From the NCBI GenBank assembly GCA_045600105.1, contig JAZRXG010000012.1:1-54460 (forward strand): a DNA stretch of 54,460 nucleotides. Direction: 5' to 3'. Shown piece by piece: positions 45,459-53,918 of the stretch (position 1 is its first letter; each line of letters opens with the position of its first letter). Under the pieces are notes generated by a model, which worked only from the letters and a program-made list of their open reading frames with translations, had not been told where the DNA came from and did not search any database. The translations under genes and the position numbers were made by a program. The DNA is from UBA1206 sp045600105. Its GTDB lineage: Bacteria > Bacillota > Clostridia > Oscillospirales > CAG-382.

Positions 45459-46857
45459 CGAATTCAAAAACGACGTATACGCGAAATCAAAGGTATACGC
45501 CAATAAAAAGAAAAAAACGAAACGTGTCGTTTCTTCGTGCCTTGCCGTCGTTCTGTGCTTCGGCGTCGTGTTCGCGGCGGCAAAGCTTCTGCCGTCAAAG
45601 AACGGCACGGAAGACCTTGCTCCGACGGCAGACGCGAAATGGGAAAACGAATATTTTGCCATTGATAAAGCGTCTTCCGCCGTTGATCTCAAAAAACTCG
45701 TCTCCGTCGGCACGGAAGACGTTGACGCAAAGACGGTCGACGAAAAATACAAAGCCTCTTTTTACGATTTCACCTCCGAAATGCTGAGATATAGCTATAA
45801 ACCGGGTGAAAATTCGCTCATCTCACCGACGTCGGCGGTCTTTGCCCTCGCTATGACCGCCAACGGAGCGAATGAAAGCGTGCAGAGCGATATGCTGCAC
45901 GTCATTGCCGACGGGCTCACGATGGACGAGCTGAACGCCTATCTTTACACCTACGCGCGCTCCCTTATGTCGGGCGACGGCTACACCCTCGGCATTGCCG
46001 ATTCGGTCTGGTTCCGCAGCGACGGCACGCTGAAGGTCAACGAAAAGTTCCTTGAAAAAGTCAGCAAATACTACGACGCCGATATCTTCGGCGTTCCGTA
46101 CGACGCATCGACCGTGAAGGATATCAACGATTGGGTCGATAAAAAGACCGACGGCATGATAAAAAAGATCTACGATTCTCCCGAGGCTTTCAGCGAAACG
46201 GTGCTGACCCTCATCAACGCCGTTATGTTCGACGCCGCTTTCGAAAACACCGAATACGCATACAAAGAACGCGAAAAAGATTTTGTCAATTCGAACGGAG
46301 AAACGCAAAAAGCCGATTTCTTCGGCTATAAAGAATATCTGCAATATATCAGCTCTTCCGATACCGAAGGCTTTATCAAATACTACGAGGGCGGCAAATA
46401 CGCCTTTGCCGCGTTCCTTCCGGACGAAAACGTCGGTATCGGCGACTATGTCGCGTCCCTCGACGGCAAAAAGCTTTCGTCGCTGCTTTCTTCCGCGAAA
46501 TACGAAAACATGAAGATCGAAATGCCCGAATTCACCTACGACTTCAACTTCAATATGAACGATATGCTCATTTCTCTCGGAATGGGGTCGGCGTATCAGG
46601 GCGGATTCGAGAATATGGCTGTTTCCGAATGGGGCGACGTCCATATCGGAAACGTGTTCCAAAAGACGCATATCGAAATGATGCCTACCGGCACCAAGGC
46701 TGCCGCCGTTACCGTCGTTGTAATGAGAACCGAGAGCGTTCTCATTGAGCCGGACGATCTTATCACGGTCACGCTCGACCGCCCCTTCGTCTACGCCGTC
46801 ATCGACACCGAAAACGGACTTCCGATCTTCCTCGGCGTTCTCAATACCGCAAAATAA
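45445..46857 (+). CDS. Membrane-anchored serpin with anti-sigma-like N-terminus
   Basis: 470 residues. A short cytoplasmic N-terminus (MKTPDEFKNDVYAKSK..KKKKTKR, about 1-27) and one membrane helix (about 28-47) carry an extracellular serpin domain (about 100-470; LISPTSAVFALAMTANGANE, LTLINAVMFDAAFE, RPFVYAVIDTENGLPIFLGVL). The hinge G416-T-K-A-A-A-V-T fits inhibitory serpins; counting from P15 Gly416 the predicted P1-P1' bond is Glu430-Ser431. Serpins trap serine (sometimes cysteine) proteases irreversibly. Starts at ATG 45445 inside the sigma gene (14-base overlap), behind AAGGATGG. The position and N-terminus are those of an anti-sigma factor, so it may sense extracellular proteases (inference); simple protection from host proteases is the alternative. 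Confidence 0.85.
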   Translation: MKTPDEFKNDVYAKSKVYANKKKKTKRVVSSCLAVVLCFGVVFAAAKLLPSKNGTEDLAPTADAKWENEYFAIDKASSAVDLKKLVSVGTEDVDAKTVDEKYKASFYDFTSEMLRYSYKPGENSLISPTSAVFALAMTANGANESVQSDMLHVIADGLTMDELNAYLYTYARSLMSGDGYTLGIADSVWFRSDGTLKVNEKFLEKVSKYYDADIFGVPYDASTVKDINDWVDKKTDGMIKKIYDSPEAFSETVLTLINAVMFDAAFENTEYAYKEREKDFVNSNGETQKADFFGYKEYLQYISSSDTEGFIKYYEGGKYAFAAFLPDENVGIGDYVASLDGKKLSSLLSSAKYENMKIEMPEFTYDFNFNMNDMLISLGMGSAYQGGFENMAVSEWGDVHIGNVFQKTHIEMMPTGTKAAAVTVVVMRTESVLIEPDDLITVTLDRPFVYAVIDTENGLPIFLGVLNTAK

Positions 46858-46863
46858 TATGAC

Positions 46864-46889
46864 AAAAAGGCCGCGAAAGCGGTCTTTTT
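46864..46889 (+). terminator. Terminator of the sigma/serpin operon
   Basis: AAAAAGGCCGC (46864-46874), GAAA loop, GCGGTCTTTTT (46879-46889). Confidence 0.9.
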
Positions 46890-46909
46890 CTTTGTGTTTT
46901 CAAAAACAC

Positions 46910-46938
46910 TTGATTTCGGTCTCGATTTATGATACAAT
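46910..46938 (+). promoter_or_regulatory. Promoter of the GH26-like lipoprotein
   Basis: TTGATT (46910-46915), 17-base spacer, TACAAT (46933-46938). Confidence 0.7.
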
Positions 46939-46967
46939 ACACATAATAACAACTTCACGGAGGAATT

Positions 46968-48890
46968 ATGATGAAAAGAATAGTCACGCTTCTCTTCGTT
47001 CTGTCGCTTCTCGTGTCGTTCACGGCCTGCGGCGGAAGCGAAGACGAGTCAAAAGCCCCCGACGTTTCCGCGGAAAACAGCGAAAACGCCGAAAGCACCG
47101 ATATTTCCGAAGAATCAAGTGAGGAAGAATCAATGGCAGCACCCGACGAAAACGCGAAAAAGATATGGAAAGACGAGTACGCCGATCAGGACGCGGCTCT
47201 CGTATCCGCTGACGATATCTACAAAGCCGACTATTATTTCAACGGCGTCAAGACCGACGACTACGCGGTTTCTCCCGCCGACGGCGACGGAAAGTACGTC
47301 TTTTCGGGACTTGAAAGCAGCCGCTTCGTCAATGTTGCCGACGGATATATGTTCACCGTTCCGGCTTCCGACGTTTCTCTCGATCTGTCGCTTGCCGAAT
47401 ACCGTTCCCAGATCATCACCGACAGCTCGGTGATCTCCGTATCGTGCGAAGATCAGAATCCGTACGGCAACACCCAGAACGGCTGGAACACCTACCTTAC
47501 CGAATGGCTCACCGTCAAGATCGACAATCTCGACTTCCTTTCGGCAAACAACATAATGAGGACTTCTCAGGTCGAAACGTCTTCCGATATCATTGAAGGC
47601 TACGAAGTCATCATCCACAGCCTTTTCATCAAGCTTCCCAAAGAAATAGAGCATCCGTATTATAATATCGCGATAATCCGCAAGAACGGCGAATACGTCA
47701 AGTTCACCCTCGTCGTGATGAAATCAAAAGATAAAGCGAACGACGAATTCAAGAAGATGATCAAGAGCTTCTCCTTCTTTGACGGCGAAGGCAAATCCGT
47801 CAACCACAGACCTCAGCATGAAGTCATCATCCCCGAGATATGGAACGACGAAACGCGAGCGTATTACGACAAACTCACCAATCAGACGGACGTTGACTGG
47901 GGATTCTTCTATGCCCGCAACGATCAGACCTATATCGATTGGATGGCGAGCGAAGAGGGTATCGACTATCAGCCCGAGATATTCATGACCTACTACCACA
48001 TTGGCTGGTACAACTCGATGACCTATCTCGAACCCGATTTCCTGAACAAGAACGCGGGCGGCAACGGCTTTGACGGCAAGCCCGTGCTCAACCTCACCTA
48101 TCAGTTCACCACCACCAACAACGACATTTCGGGATTCACTCCGATGTTCGACATCATGAGAGGCAAGTACGACGACCATTTCAGACGCCTCGCGCAGGAT
48201 ATCAAGGCGTACGGCAAACCCGTCATCTTCCGTCTCAACAACGAAATGAACACCGACTGGACGTCCTACTGCGGCGTCGTGACCCTTCTCGACCCCGATA
48301 TCTACCGTATCTGCTGGCAGAGACTTTACAACATCTTCATGGAAGAGGGAGTCGACAACACCATCTGGGTCTTCAACCCCATCACCATCACCTGTCCGTA
48401 CTGCGACTGGGGCGAATACGAATGCTATTATCCCGGCGACGAATACTGCCAGATGCTCGGACTTACTTATTACGAAAACGCAAACAGCGCCGCTCTTGAG
48501 TCCTTCAAGGCGCTTTACACCAAAACCTACAACAAATACAAGGACAGCTTCATCAACTTCCCGTGGATGATAGGCGAATTTGCCTGCGGCTGCGGCGGCG
48601 AAAAGGTGTACGACTGGGGCAGGGGCGGCTACGTCGATACGACGGCGGCAAGAAACGCCAACGCTCAGGCAAACTGGTGCCGCGAAATGTTCAAGTGCTT
48701 CGCCGACAATCAGAGTGAGGCGAACGCGTTCTGCCGCAACATCAAGGTCGCCGTGTGGTTCTCCGCGAACGACTACGTTTCCATAGGCGGCAAAAACTAC
48801 ATCACCAACTATTTGCGCCTCGACGAAAGACTCACGAAAACGCTCGAAGTCTTCCGCGAATGGCTCCCCAAACTGCACCACGATAATTGA
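46968..48890 (+). CDS. GH26-like (beta-mannanase type) lipoprotein
   Basis: 640 residues. Lipobox VSFTAC at about residue 21 and a Ser/Glu-rich spacer put it on the outer membrane face. An N-terminal beta domain (about 60-260) is followed by a GH26-like TIM barrel (about 290-635). The expected catalytic pair is present: acid/base Glu426 in FRLNNEMNTDW and nucleophile Glu537 in WMIGEFACG, 111 residues apart as in GH26 enzymes, with VNIWVFN-like NTIWVFNPI between. GH26 members cleave beta-mannans or related glucans; the substrate here is untested. Monocistronic with its own promoter and terminator; GGAGG precedes ATG 46968 (ATG 46971 is equally placed). Confidence 0.8.
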   Translation: MMKRIVTLLFVLSLLVSFTACGGSEDESKAPDVSAENSENAESTDISEESSEEESMAAPDENAKKIWKDEYADQDAALVSADDIYKADYYFNGVKTDDYAVSPADGDGKYVFSGLESSRFVNVADGYMFTVPASDVSLDLSLAEYRSQIITDSSVISVSCEDQNPYGNTQNGWNTYLTEWLTVKIDNLDFLSANNIMRTSQVETSSDIIEGYEVIIHSLFIKLPKEIEHPYYNIAIIRKNGEYVKFTLVVMKSKDKANDEFKKMIKSFSFFDGEGKSVNHRPQHEVIIPEIWNDETRAYYDKLTNQTDVDWGFFYARNDQTYIDWMASEEGIDYQPEIFMTYYHIGWYNSMTYLEPDFLNKNAGGNGFDGKPVLNLTYQFTTTNNDISGFTPMFDIMRGKYDDHFRRLAQDIKAYGKPVIFRLNNEMNTDWTSYCGVVTLLDPDIYRICWQRLYNIFMEEGVDNTIWVFNPITITCPYCDWGEYECYYPGDEYCQMLGLTYYENANSAALESFKALYTKTYNKYKDSFINFPWMIGEFACGCGGEKVYDWGRGGYVDTTAARNANAQANWCREMFKCFADNQSEANAFCRNIKVAVWFSANDYVSIGGKNYITNYLRLDERLTKTLEVFREWLPKLHHDN

Positions 48891-48906
48891 CGAATAATGA
48901 AGAAAT

Positions 48907-48950
48907 AAGGCGGAAAGCACCGGAAACGGCGCTATCCGCCTTTCTTTTTT
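48907..48950 (+). terminator. Terminator after the GH26-like gene
   Basis: AAGGCGGA (48907-48914) pairs with TCCGCCTT (48935-48942), followed by a long T-rich tail. Confidence 0.8.
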
Positions 48951-48962
48951 TGCAAAAAGGAC

Positions 48963-48991
48963 TTGCAAGAGGGGCAAAAACGGAGTATAAT
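48963..48991 (+). promoter_or_regulatory. Promoter of the recombinase/thioesterase/smpB operon
   Basis: TTGCAA (48963-48968), 17-base spacer, TATAAT (48986-48991). Confidence 0.75.
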
Positions 48992-49006
48992 ATATTCGGT
49001 GATAAT

Positions 49007-50017
49007 ATGCACGAAACTCCGACCGTAATAATGCAGTTCCTTTCGTATAAAGAAGCGATACAGAACCGCTCGCCGCTCACGGTGAGGGGTTACCATCACG
49101 ACCTCGATATGTTTTTCACCTATCTGCTCGCAAAGCAGAAAAAGGTGAGGGAAGAGGATATCGAAACACTTGACGAAGTGGACGAAAAATACATAAACTC
49201 GGTCACCTCCAACGACATATACGGCTTTCTGCTCTATCTGTCGCGCGACAGAGGCGACAACTCCAAGACGATCGCGCGCAAGCTTTCGGCGATAAAGGCG
49301 TTTTTCAAATACCATTCTTCCAAGAGCCATTACGTCGAGACCAATCCCGCCCGTGATATAGATTCGCCTTCGATAAAGCGGGCGCTTCCCAAGTATCTGT
49401 CGCTCGATGAGTCGGTGCAGCTGCTCGATTCGGTCGATGGCGGCGACGCGTTTGCCGAACGTGACTTCTGCATACTTACGCTGTTCCTCAACTGCGGTAT
49501 GCGTCTTTCCGAGCTTGTCGGGATAAATCTGACGGATATCGAATCCGACTTTTCAAAGCTCCGCGTAACGGGAAAAGGCAATAAGATGCGTATGGTCTAC
49601 CTCAACACCGCGTGCGTTGAAGCGCTAAAAGCCTATCTTCCGGTGAGGAGCGAAAAGGCGTCCAAGTGTTCGGTCCCGCTTGACAGCGAATCGAAAAACG
49701 CGCTTTTCCTTTCCAAAAGAAACAAGCGCATAGCGAAGCAGACGGTGCAATGGCTCGTTCACAAGTATCTCGGCAAGTGTGATCTCGAGGGAAAAGGCTA
49801 TTCGGTCCACAAACTCCGTCATACGGCGGCGACGCTTATGTATAACGAGGGCGGAGTCGACGTGCTGACGCTCAAGGACATACTCGGTCACGAACAGCTC
49901 AGCACCACGCAGATATATACCCACGTCGCAGACGACAAGGTGAAAAACGCGATGGAAGCGAATCCGCTTTCCAAAAACGTAAAAAAAGGCAGAAAAAATG
50001 ATAAAAAAGAAGATTAA
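49007..50017 (+). CDS. Tyrosine recombinase (XerC/XerD-like)
   Basis: 336 residues. N-terminal SAM-like core-binding domain (about 10-105; YKEAIQNRSPLTVRGYHHDL, TIARKLSAIKAFFKYH) and a C-terminal catalytic domain with Arg in NCGMRLSELVGI, Lys in TGKGNKMR, HxxR in VHKLRHTAAT, His in LGHEQLSTTQ and the nucleophile Tyr in TQIYTHV. Its size, dispersal among housekeeping genes and lack of phage neighbours suggest chromosome-dimer resolution rather than an integrase. ATG 49007 is the start; the longer frame from 48887 runs through the terminator and promoter. Overlaps the thioesterase gene by 20 bases. Confidence 0.88.
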   Translation: MHETPTVIMQFLSYKEAIQNRSPLTVRGYHHDLDMFFTYLLAKQKKVREEDIETLDEVDEKYINSVTSNDIYGFLLYLSRDRGDNSKTIARKLSAIKAFFKYHSSKSHYVETNPARDIDSPSIKRALPKYLSLDESVQLLDSVDGGDAFAERDFCILTLFLNCGMRLSELVGINLTDIESDFSKLRVTGKGNKMRMVYLNTACVEALKAYLPVRSEKASKCSVPLDSESKNALFLSKRNKRIAKQTVQWLVHKYLGKCDLEGKGYSVHKLRHTAATLMYNEGGVDVLTLKDILGHEQLSTTQIYTHVADDKVKNAMEANPLSKNVKKGRKNDKKED

Positions 50018-50708
50018 GATCGAAAGCTACGAAGTCGGCCCAAACGGAAACGTAAAGCTTTCGGCGTTGATGAAGCACATGCAGCAGACCGCTCTCGAGG
50101 ACTGCGATCAGTACGGGGCGAGTTACGAAAACATGAGGGAAGAAGACCTCGTTTTCGTCATAATCCGGTTCGGCATAAGATTTTTCCGTCCGATACGCAA
50201 GAACGACGTAATCGAGATACTTTCGGTCAATGACAGGATAGAAGGCATAGTTTTCGTGCGTGATTTCCTCATTTACAAGGACGGCGTTCCGGCTGCCGAG
50301 GCGACCACGAACTGGGTGATGATGAGCTATTCGCGCCGCAGACCGATGCGTCCCACGGCAACGAAATACCCCGTTCCCGAAATGAGAATGGGTGTCACGT
50401 CGCTTGAGCTTCCGCACAATATCTGTCCCGACGGCGTGTTCGATTCGTCCGAAAAACATACCGTTCGCTACAGCGAGCTCGACGAGAACGAGCACCTCAA
50501 CAACACGGTCTACGCCGACCTCGTTTACGATTATTCGGACTGCGAGATAGGCGACGTCGAAAACTGCTTCATTTCGTTCAACAGCGAAGCACTCAAAGAC
50601 GACGTTCTCGTGATAAGCAGACGAAAGACCGAAAAAGGTGCCGAGATGAAATGCGTCAACGAACGAAGCGGAAAAGTCTGCTTCGAAGGCATTATTAATT
50701 TCAGGTGA
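49998..50708 (+). CDS. Acyl-ACP thioesterase
   Basis: 236 residues, double hotdog fold of the FatA/FatB-like family. The N-terminal hotdog has YEVGPNGNVKLSALMKHMQQTA with DCDQYGAS, and the second half has the catalytic-region block RYSELDENEHLNNTVYADLVYD (Asp/Asn/His). It releases fatty acids from acyl carrier protein. In bacteria the role may be fatty acid supply or turnover when external lipids are used. AAAGGCAG lies before the ATG inside the recombinase gene; smpB starts four bases after it. Confidence 0.88.
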   Translation: MIKKKIKIESYEVGPNGNVKLSALMKHMQQTALEDCDQYGASYENMREEDLVFVIIRFGIRFFRPIRKNDVIEILSVNDRIEGIVFVRDFLIYKDGVPAAEATTNWVMMSYSRRRPMRPTATKYPVPEMRMGVTSLELPHNICPDGVFDSSEKHTVRYSELDENEHLNNTVYADLVYDYSDCEIGDVENCFISFNSEALKDDVLVISRRKTEKGAEMKCVNERSGKVCFEGIINFR

Positions 50709-50712
50709 TATA

Positions 50713-51165
50713 ATGGGAAACAAAAAGATAATCGCAGCGAATAAAAAAGCGTATCACGAATATTTCGTCATAGATACCTACGAAGCGGGCATCGAGCTCT
50801 GCGGTACCGAGGTCAAGTCGCTCCGCGAAGGAAAGGTGAACCTCAAGGACTCGTTCTGCAAGGTGAAGGACGGCGAAATGTTCGTTATGGGTATGCACGT
50901 CAGCCCATACGAAAAGGGTAACATATTCAACCGCGATCCGTACAGAAACAGAAAACTCCTGCTTCATAAGAGGGAAATACTCAAGCTTTTCGGTCAGGTC
51001 GCCCAGCGGGGGCTTTCCATCATTCCGCTGTCACTCTATTTTGAGGGCAAGTGGGTCAAGATGGAGATCGGGCTCTGCAAGGGCAAAAAACTGTACGACA
51101 AGCGCGAGGACGACGCCAAAAAGACCGCCAGGCGTGAAATGGAAAGAGCAGATAAGAATTATTGA
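50713..51165 (+). CDS. smpB: SsrA-binding protein
   Basis: 150 residues. Binds tmRNA and guides it to stalled ribosomes. Typical blocks: NKKAYHEYFVIDTYEAGIELCGTEVKSLR, KDSFCKVKDGEMFVMGMHVSPYEKGN and the basic C-terminal tail KKLYDKREDDAKKTARREM. Standard length. It lies 107 bases before ssrA, so both partners of trans-translation are adjacent. Ribosome site GGTGATAT before the ATG. Confidence 0.96.
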   Translation: MGNKKIIAANKKAYHEYFVIDTYEAGIELCGTEVKSLREGKVNLKDSFCKVKDGEMFVMGMHVSPYEKGNIFNRDPYRNRKLLLHKREILKLFGQVAQRGLSIIPLSLYFEGKWVKMEIGLCKGKKLYDKREDDAKKTARREMERADKNY

Positions 51166-51173
51166 TTTTACTC

Positions 51174-51202
51174 TTGAAAAAGTCAAAGCGGTGTGATATA
51201 AT
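51174..51202 (+). promoter_or_regulatory. Promoter of ssrA
   Basis: TTGAAA (51174-51179), 17-base spacer, TATAAT (51197-51202). A strong 11-bp stem, TTGAAAAACGC with GCGTTTTTCAA (about 51237-51263), lies between this promoter and the mature 5' end and probably belongs to the processed leader. Confidence 0.75.
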
Positions 51203-51272
51203 CATCTTCCAAAATAAAAAGGCATTTTACCCGATTTGAAAAACGCGGTTTTGCGTTTTTCAAAAGCTTCGT

Positions 51273-51622
51273 GGGGGCGTAAAGGTTTCGACGGGGGTTT
51301 TGAAGCAGGGTAAGCGGGCGGAAGAGCGTGGCTTCCATAAAAAACGTAAAAAATAAAAATAAACGCTAACAAAAACGTTGCAATCGCTGCCTAATTAGGC
51401 GGCCGTCGTACCCGGAAGGACTGCGAGCCGGGATACGGCGTGACACAGCAGTGAACGTGAACGTCCTCAAGCTTTGCGGGACGGCATGAACTTATGAAGC
51501 TACTCCGAGCGTAGGGTGACGTTTCCCGCCGCATCCGGAGGAATTCAAATAAACGTCTGCGCCCGGAGAAAACAATGTGAATGAGCTTTCGGACAGGGGT
51601 TCGACTCCCCTCGCCTCCACCA
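51273..51622 (+). ncRNA. ssrA: Transfer-messenger RNA (tmRNA)
   Basis: The 5' end GGGGGCG pairs with CGCCTCC before the encoded CCA (51620-51622), forming the acceptor stem; AAAGGTTTCGACGGGGG and the T-arm GGGGTTCGACTCCCC are diagnostic. The resume codon is GCT at 51365 and the open frame reads A-N-K-N-V-A-I-A-A before TAA at 51392-51394, so the proteolysis tag is ANKNVAIAA. Rescues ribosomes stalled on broken mRNA together with SmpB just upstream. One-piece form. Confidence 0.95.
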
Positions 51623-51623
51623 G

Positions 51624-51655
51624 AAAAAAGCACTTGCGAAAGCAAGTGCTTTTTT
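51624..51655 (+). terminator. Terminator of ssrA
   Basis: AAAAAAGCACTTGC (51624-51637), GAAA loop, GCAAGTGCTTTTTT (51642-51655). Confidence 0.92.
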
Positions 51656-51659
51656 CAAT

Positions 51660-51850
51660 GATATCCGTTCCCTTGCGGGAACGGGTGATATACCTTCGGT
51701 ATGATATCGCACCTTCGTGCGATGATATATGCCTTCGGCATATGAGGAACGGATATTATATCATATTTGAGCGAAGCGAAAATATATCATACGGCGTCAG
51801 CCGTATATCATATCGCCGTGAGGCGATATATCATTGCGCTTTTATTTTTT
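51660..51850. repeat. Hairpin array, internal copy (TGATAT-spaced)
   Basis: At least seven stem-loops of 13-20 bases: CGTTCCC-ttgc-GGGAACG (51666-51683), ATACC-ttc-GGTAT (51690-51702), ATCGCAC-cttc-GTGCGAT (51706-51723), ATATGCC-ttc-GGCATAT (51727-51743), ATACGGC-gtca-GCCGTAT (51789-51806), ATATCGCC-gtga-GGCGATAT (51810-51829). They are spaced by TGATAT in the left half and ATATCA in the right half. GATATCCGTTCC (51660) and GGAACGGATAT (51746) form outer arms. No coding potential; it lies between the tmRNA terminator and the 3' end of a convergent gene. Confidence 0.85.
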
Positions 51851-51852
51851 GC

Positions 51853-52866
51853 TCAAATTATATCGTTTTTGACCAGCAGATTTATAATATAAAGTATCAG
51901 AACGATAAGCATCCCGACGGCATAATACAAAAGCGCTTTCGGAATGATCATTCTTTTGTTGTGCTCTTTTTTTCGTTCTTCCTCTTCAAGATTACGAAGC
52001 ACTTTTTCGTATTCCATTTTCTTCTGATATTCCTCTTCCGGGGTAAGAGGCCTCTGATAGCCCTTGAAAGGATTCCTGCGGGGATATACAAGGCGGTCGT
52101 TCGCTCTTTTTAGTTCCGTCACGGTCTCGCTCAGATTTTTGTCGTTCAATTCGGCAAATTCCCATTCCTTGTCGCGTCCGCAAATCTCGCATTTGTCGTT
52201 TGCGATAAGGTTCTTGTGACCGCAGCAGCAGAGCCACGCGCTTTCGCTTTTCTGCGGCATCACGACGGCGGGATAAGATTTTTCGGCTTCTTTGTATTTG
52301 TTGAGCGTACTGTACGCGTATCGCTTCGCGCTCTCGAGGTCGGACATTTTTTCGCTTTCGTTCGGCACGACGATACCGAGTTTTTCGACAGACCCGTCCT
52401 TGTATTCGACGGACAAAAACTCGATCTCAAGTTTTTTGCAATAGTTGTGCGGCAGCAGCATATACGCGGATCTACCGAAAGATTCCGTGGGACGTATACA
52501 GCGCTGTTCTCTTTTGTTGACGAGCCGTTTGCTCTTTTTCCAGGGCATACTGCGTATCCCGAACGAGGCGTTGGCGGCGGAATAAGTGAAATATACCTTC
52601 GTCGTCTGCGGGATATCGGCATCGTGATATAGCAGAAGCCGCATGGAAAAAGATGCTATCTCTTTTTCCGAAAGATTGCGGAACGTGAAGGACGCGAAAA
52701 GTTCACCCGAGTCTTCGTCACGGATCGTTATGCCTTCCTGCGCCTGCACGGGCGAGCCTTCGACGATCGAGTTGAACTCAAAACGGTCGATTATTCTGTA
52801 TATGCGCTCTCTGTCTTTCAGCATCAGTTTCCTTTGCTTCAGCGTGTATTTTACCTTGTCTTTCAA
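51853..52866 (-). CDS. RanBP2-like zinc-finger membrane protein, paralogue 2
   Basis: About 337 residues, function unknown. N-terminal basic stretch, a beta-rich domain (about 30-190; EGSPVQAQEGITIRD, FASFTFRNLSEKEI), a zinc finger WLCCCGHKNL with KCEICGRDKEW (about 215-240) that fits the RanBP2 pattern W-x-C-x-C...N...C-x2-C, a charged coiled coil (TPEEEYQKKMEYEKVLRNL) and one C-terminal membrane helix (about 312-332). Tail-anchored, with the finger on the cytoplasmic side. TTG 52866 is my start by analogy with the paralogue; GTG 52875 is the alternative. Second gene of a two-gene operon. Confidence 0.75.
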   Translation of the reverse strand: MKDKVKYTLKQRKLMLKDRERIYRIIDRFEFNSIVEGSPVQAQEGITIRDEDSGELFASFTFRNLSEKEIASFSMRLLLYHDADIPQTTKVYFTYSAANASFGIRSMPWKKSKRLVNKREQRCIRPTESFGRSAYMLLPHNYCKKLEIEFLSVEYKDGSVEKLGIVVPNESEKMSDLESAKRYAYSTLNKYKEAEKSYPAVVMPQKSESAWLCCCGHKNLIANDKCEICGRDKEWEFAELNDKNLSETVTELKRANDRLVYPRRNPFKGYQRPLTPEEEYQKKMEYEKVLRNLEEEERKKEHNKRMIIPKALLYYAVGMLIVLILYIINLLVKNDII

Positions 52867-52907
52867 AAAAATCACTCTTTCGGTAAAAAATCGGATATTT
52901 ACTTCGA

Positions 52908-53918
52908 TCAGATCGGGTTCCCGGTAATGAGGGCATGCGCAAGATAAAGAATAAACAAAATTAGCATCACGGCGGCATAATACATAATCACTTTCGGAAT
53001 TATCATTCTTCGGTTGTGCTCTTTCTTTTCCTCCTGCTCCGCTATGCTGCGAAGGACCTTCTGATATTCAATTTTCTTCTCATATATCTGATCTTCGGTG
53101 AGCGGCTTCTCGTAACCTTTGAAGCGTACTTTGTCCATAACGTTGTGGTCATTGGCCCGTTTTAACTCGAGCACGGTCTCATTCAGCTTTTTTTCGTTCA
53201 GTTCGGCAAATTCCCAGTCCTTGCTTCTGCCGCATTCTTCGCATTCGTCGAGCGAGATCATATTCTTGTGACCGCAGCAGCATATCCACGCGTTTTCGCT
53301 TTTCTGCGGCAGCACGACAGCGGGATGCACATTTTCGGTTTTCTTGTATTTGTTGAGCTTTTCGTAAGCGTATTTCTTTGCGAAATCGAGGTCGGACATT
53401 TTCTTGTTTTTGTTTTCAACGGCGATGCCGAGTTTTTCCGTCGATCCGTCCCTGTATCCGACCGACACGAGCTCGAACTCGATTTTTCTGAAATATCCGT
53501 CAGGCAGCCCGATATACGAGGCTTTTCCGAAAAACTCGGTGGGACGTATATAGCGTTTTTCTCTTCCTGAAAACGACCTCTTTTCCTTTTTCCCCGGAAA
53601 GCGGCGTATCCCGAAAGCAGCGTTTTCGGCGGAATAAGTGAAATATATTTTTTTGATGTACGGGATATTAACGTCGCGGTAAAGAAGGAGCCGTATGGTG
53701 AGTGACGAAATATCCTTTTCCGAAAGATTCTGAAACGCGAAGCACGCGAACAGCTCGTGCGTTTTGTTGTCGCAGATGGTATAGCCTTCCTGAAGCTGCA
53801 CGGGCGAGCCCTCGACGATCGAAGGAAACTCGAATCGTTCGATTATCCTGTAAAGCCGCTTTCTGTCTTTACGCATACGCAATCTTTGCTTTATCGTGTG
53901 TTTTACGGTATCTTTCAA
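52908..53918 (-). CDS. RanBP2-like zinc-finger membrane protein, paralogue 1
   Basis: About 336 residues and clearly homologous over its whole length to the next gene: same N-terminus (KDTVKHTIKQRLRMRKDRKR), beta domain, zinc finger (WICCCGHKNM...CEECGRSKDW), coiled coil and C-terminal membrane helix. Function unknown; RanBP2 fingers in other proteins bind RNA or protein, which cannot be assumed here. AAAGGAG lies eight bases before TTG 53918, whereas GTG 53927 overlaps that site, so TTG is the likely start. A 330-base leader separates it from its promoter. Confidence 0.75.
   Translation of the reverse strand: MKDTVKHTIKQRLRMRKDRKRLYRIIERFEFPSIVEGSPVQLQEGYTICDNKTHELFACFAFQNLSEKDISSLTIRLLLYRDVNIPYIKKIYFTYSAENAAFGIRRFPGKKEKRSFSGREKRYIRPTEFFGKASYIGLPDGYFRKIEFELVSVGYRDGSTEKLGIAVENKNKKMSDLDFAKKYAYEKLNKYKKTENVHPAVVLPQKSENAWICCCGHKNMISLDECEECGRSKDWEFAELNEKKLNETVLELKRANDHNVMDKVRFKGYEKPLTEDQIYEKKIEYQKVLRSIAEQEEKKEHNRRMIIPKVIMYYAAVMLILFILYLAHALITGNPI

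Noticed and set aside
49007..50017. Phage or island integrase with attachment site at ssrA
   Set aside because: Neighbours are housekeeping genes (thioesterase, smpB), no phage genes and no direct repeat of the tmRNA 3' end was seen.
51660..51850. Attenuator or tRNA-like cluster behind tmRNA
   Set aside because: No cloverleaf and no coding gene follows on the same strand; tandem spacer pattern matches the end repeats instead.
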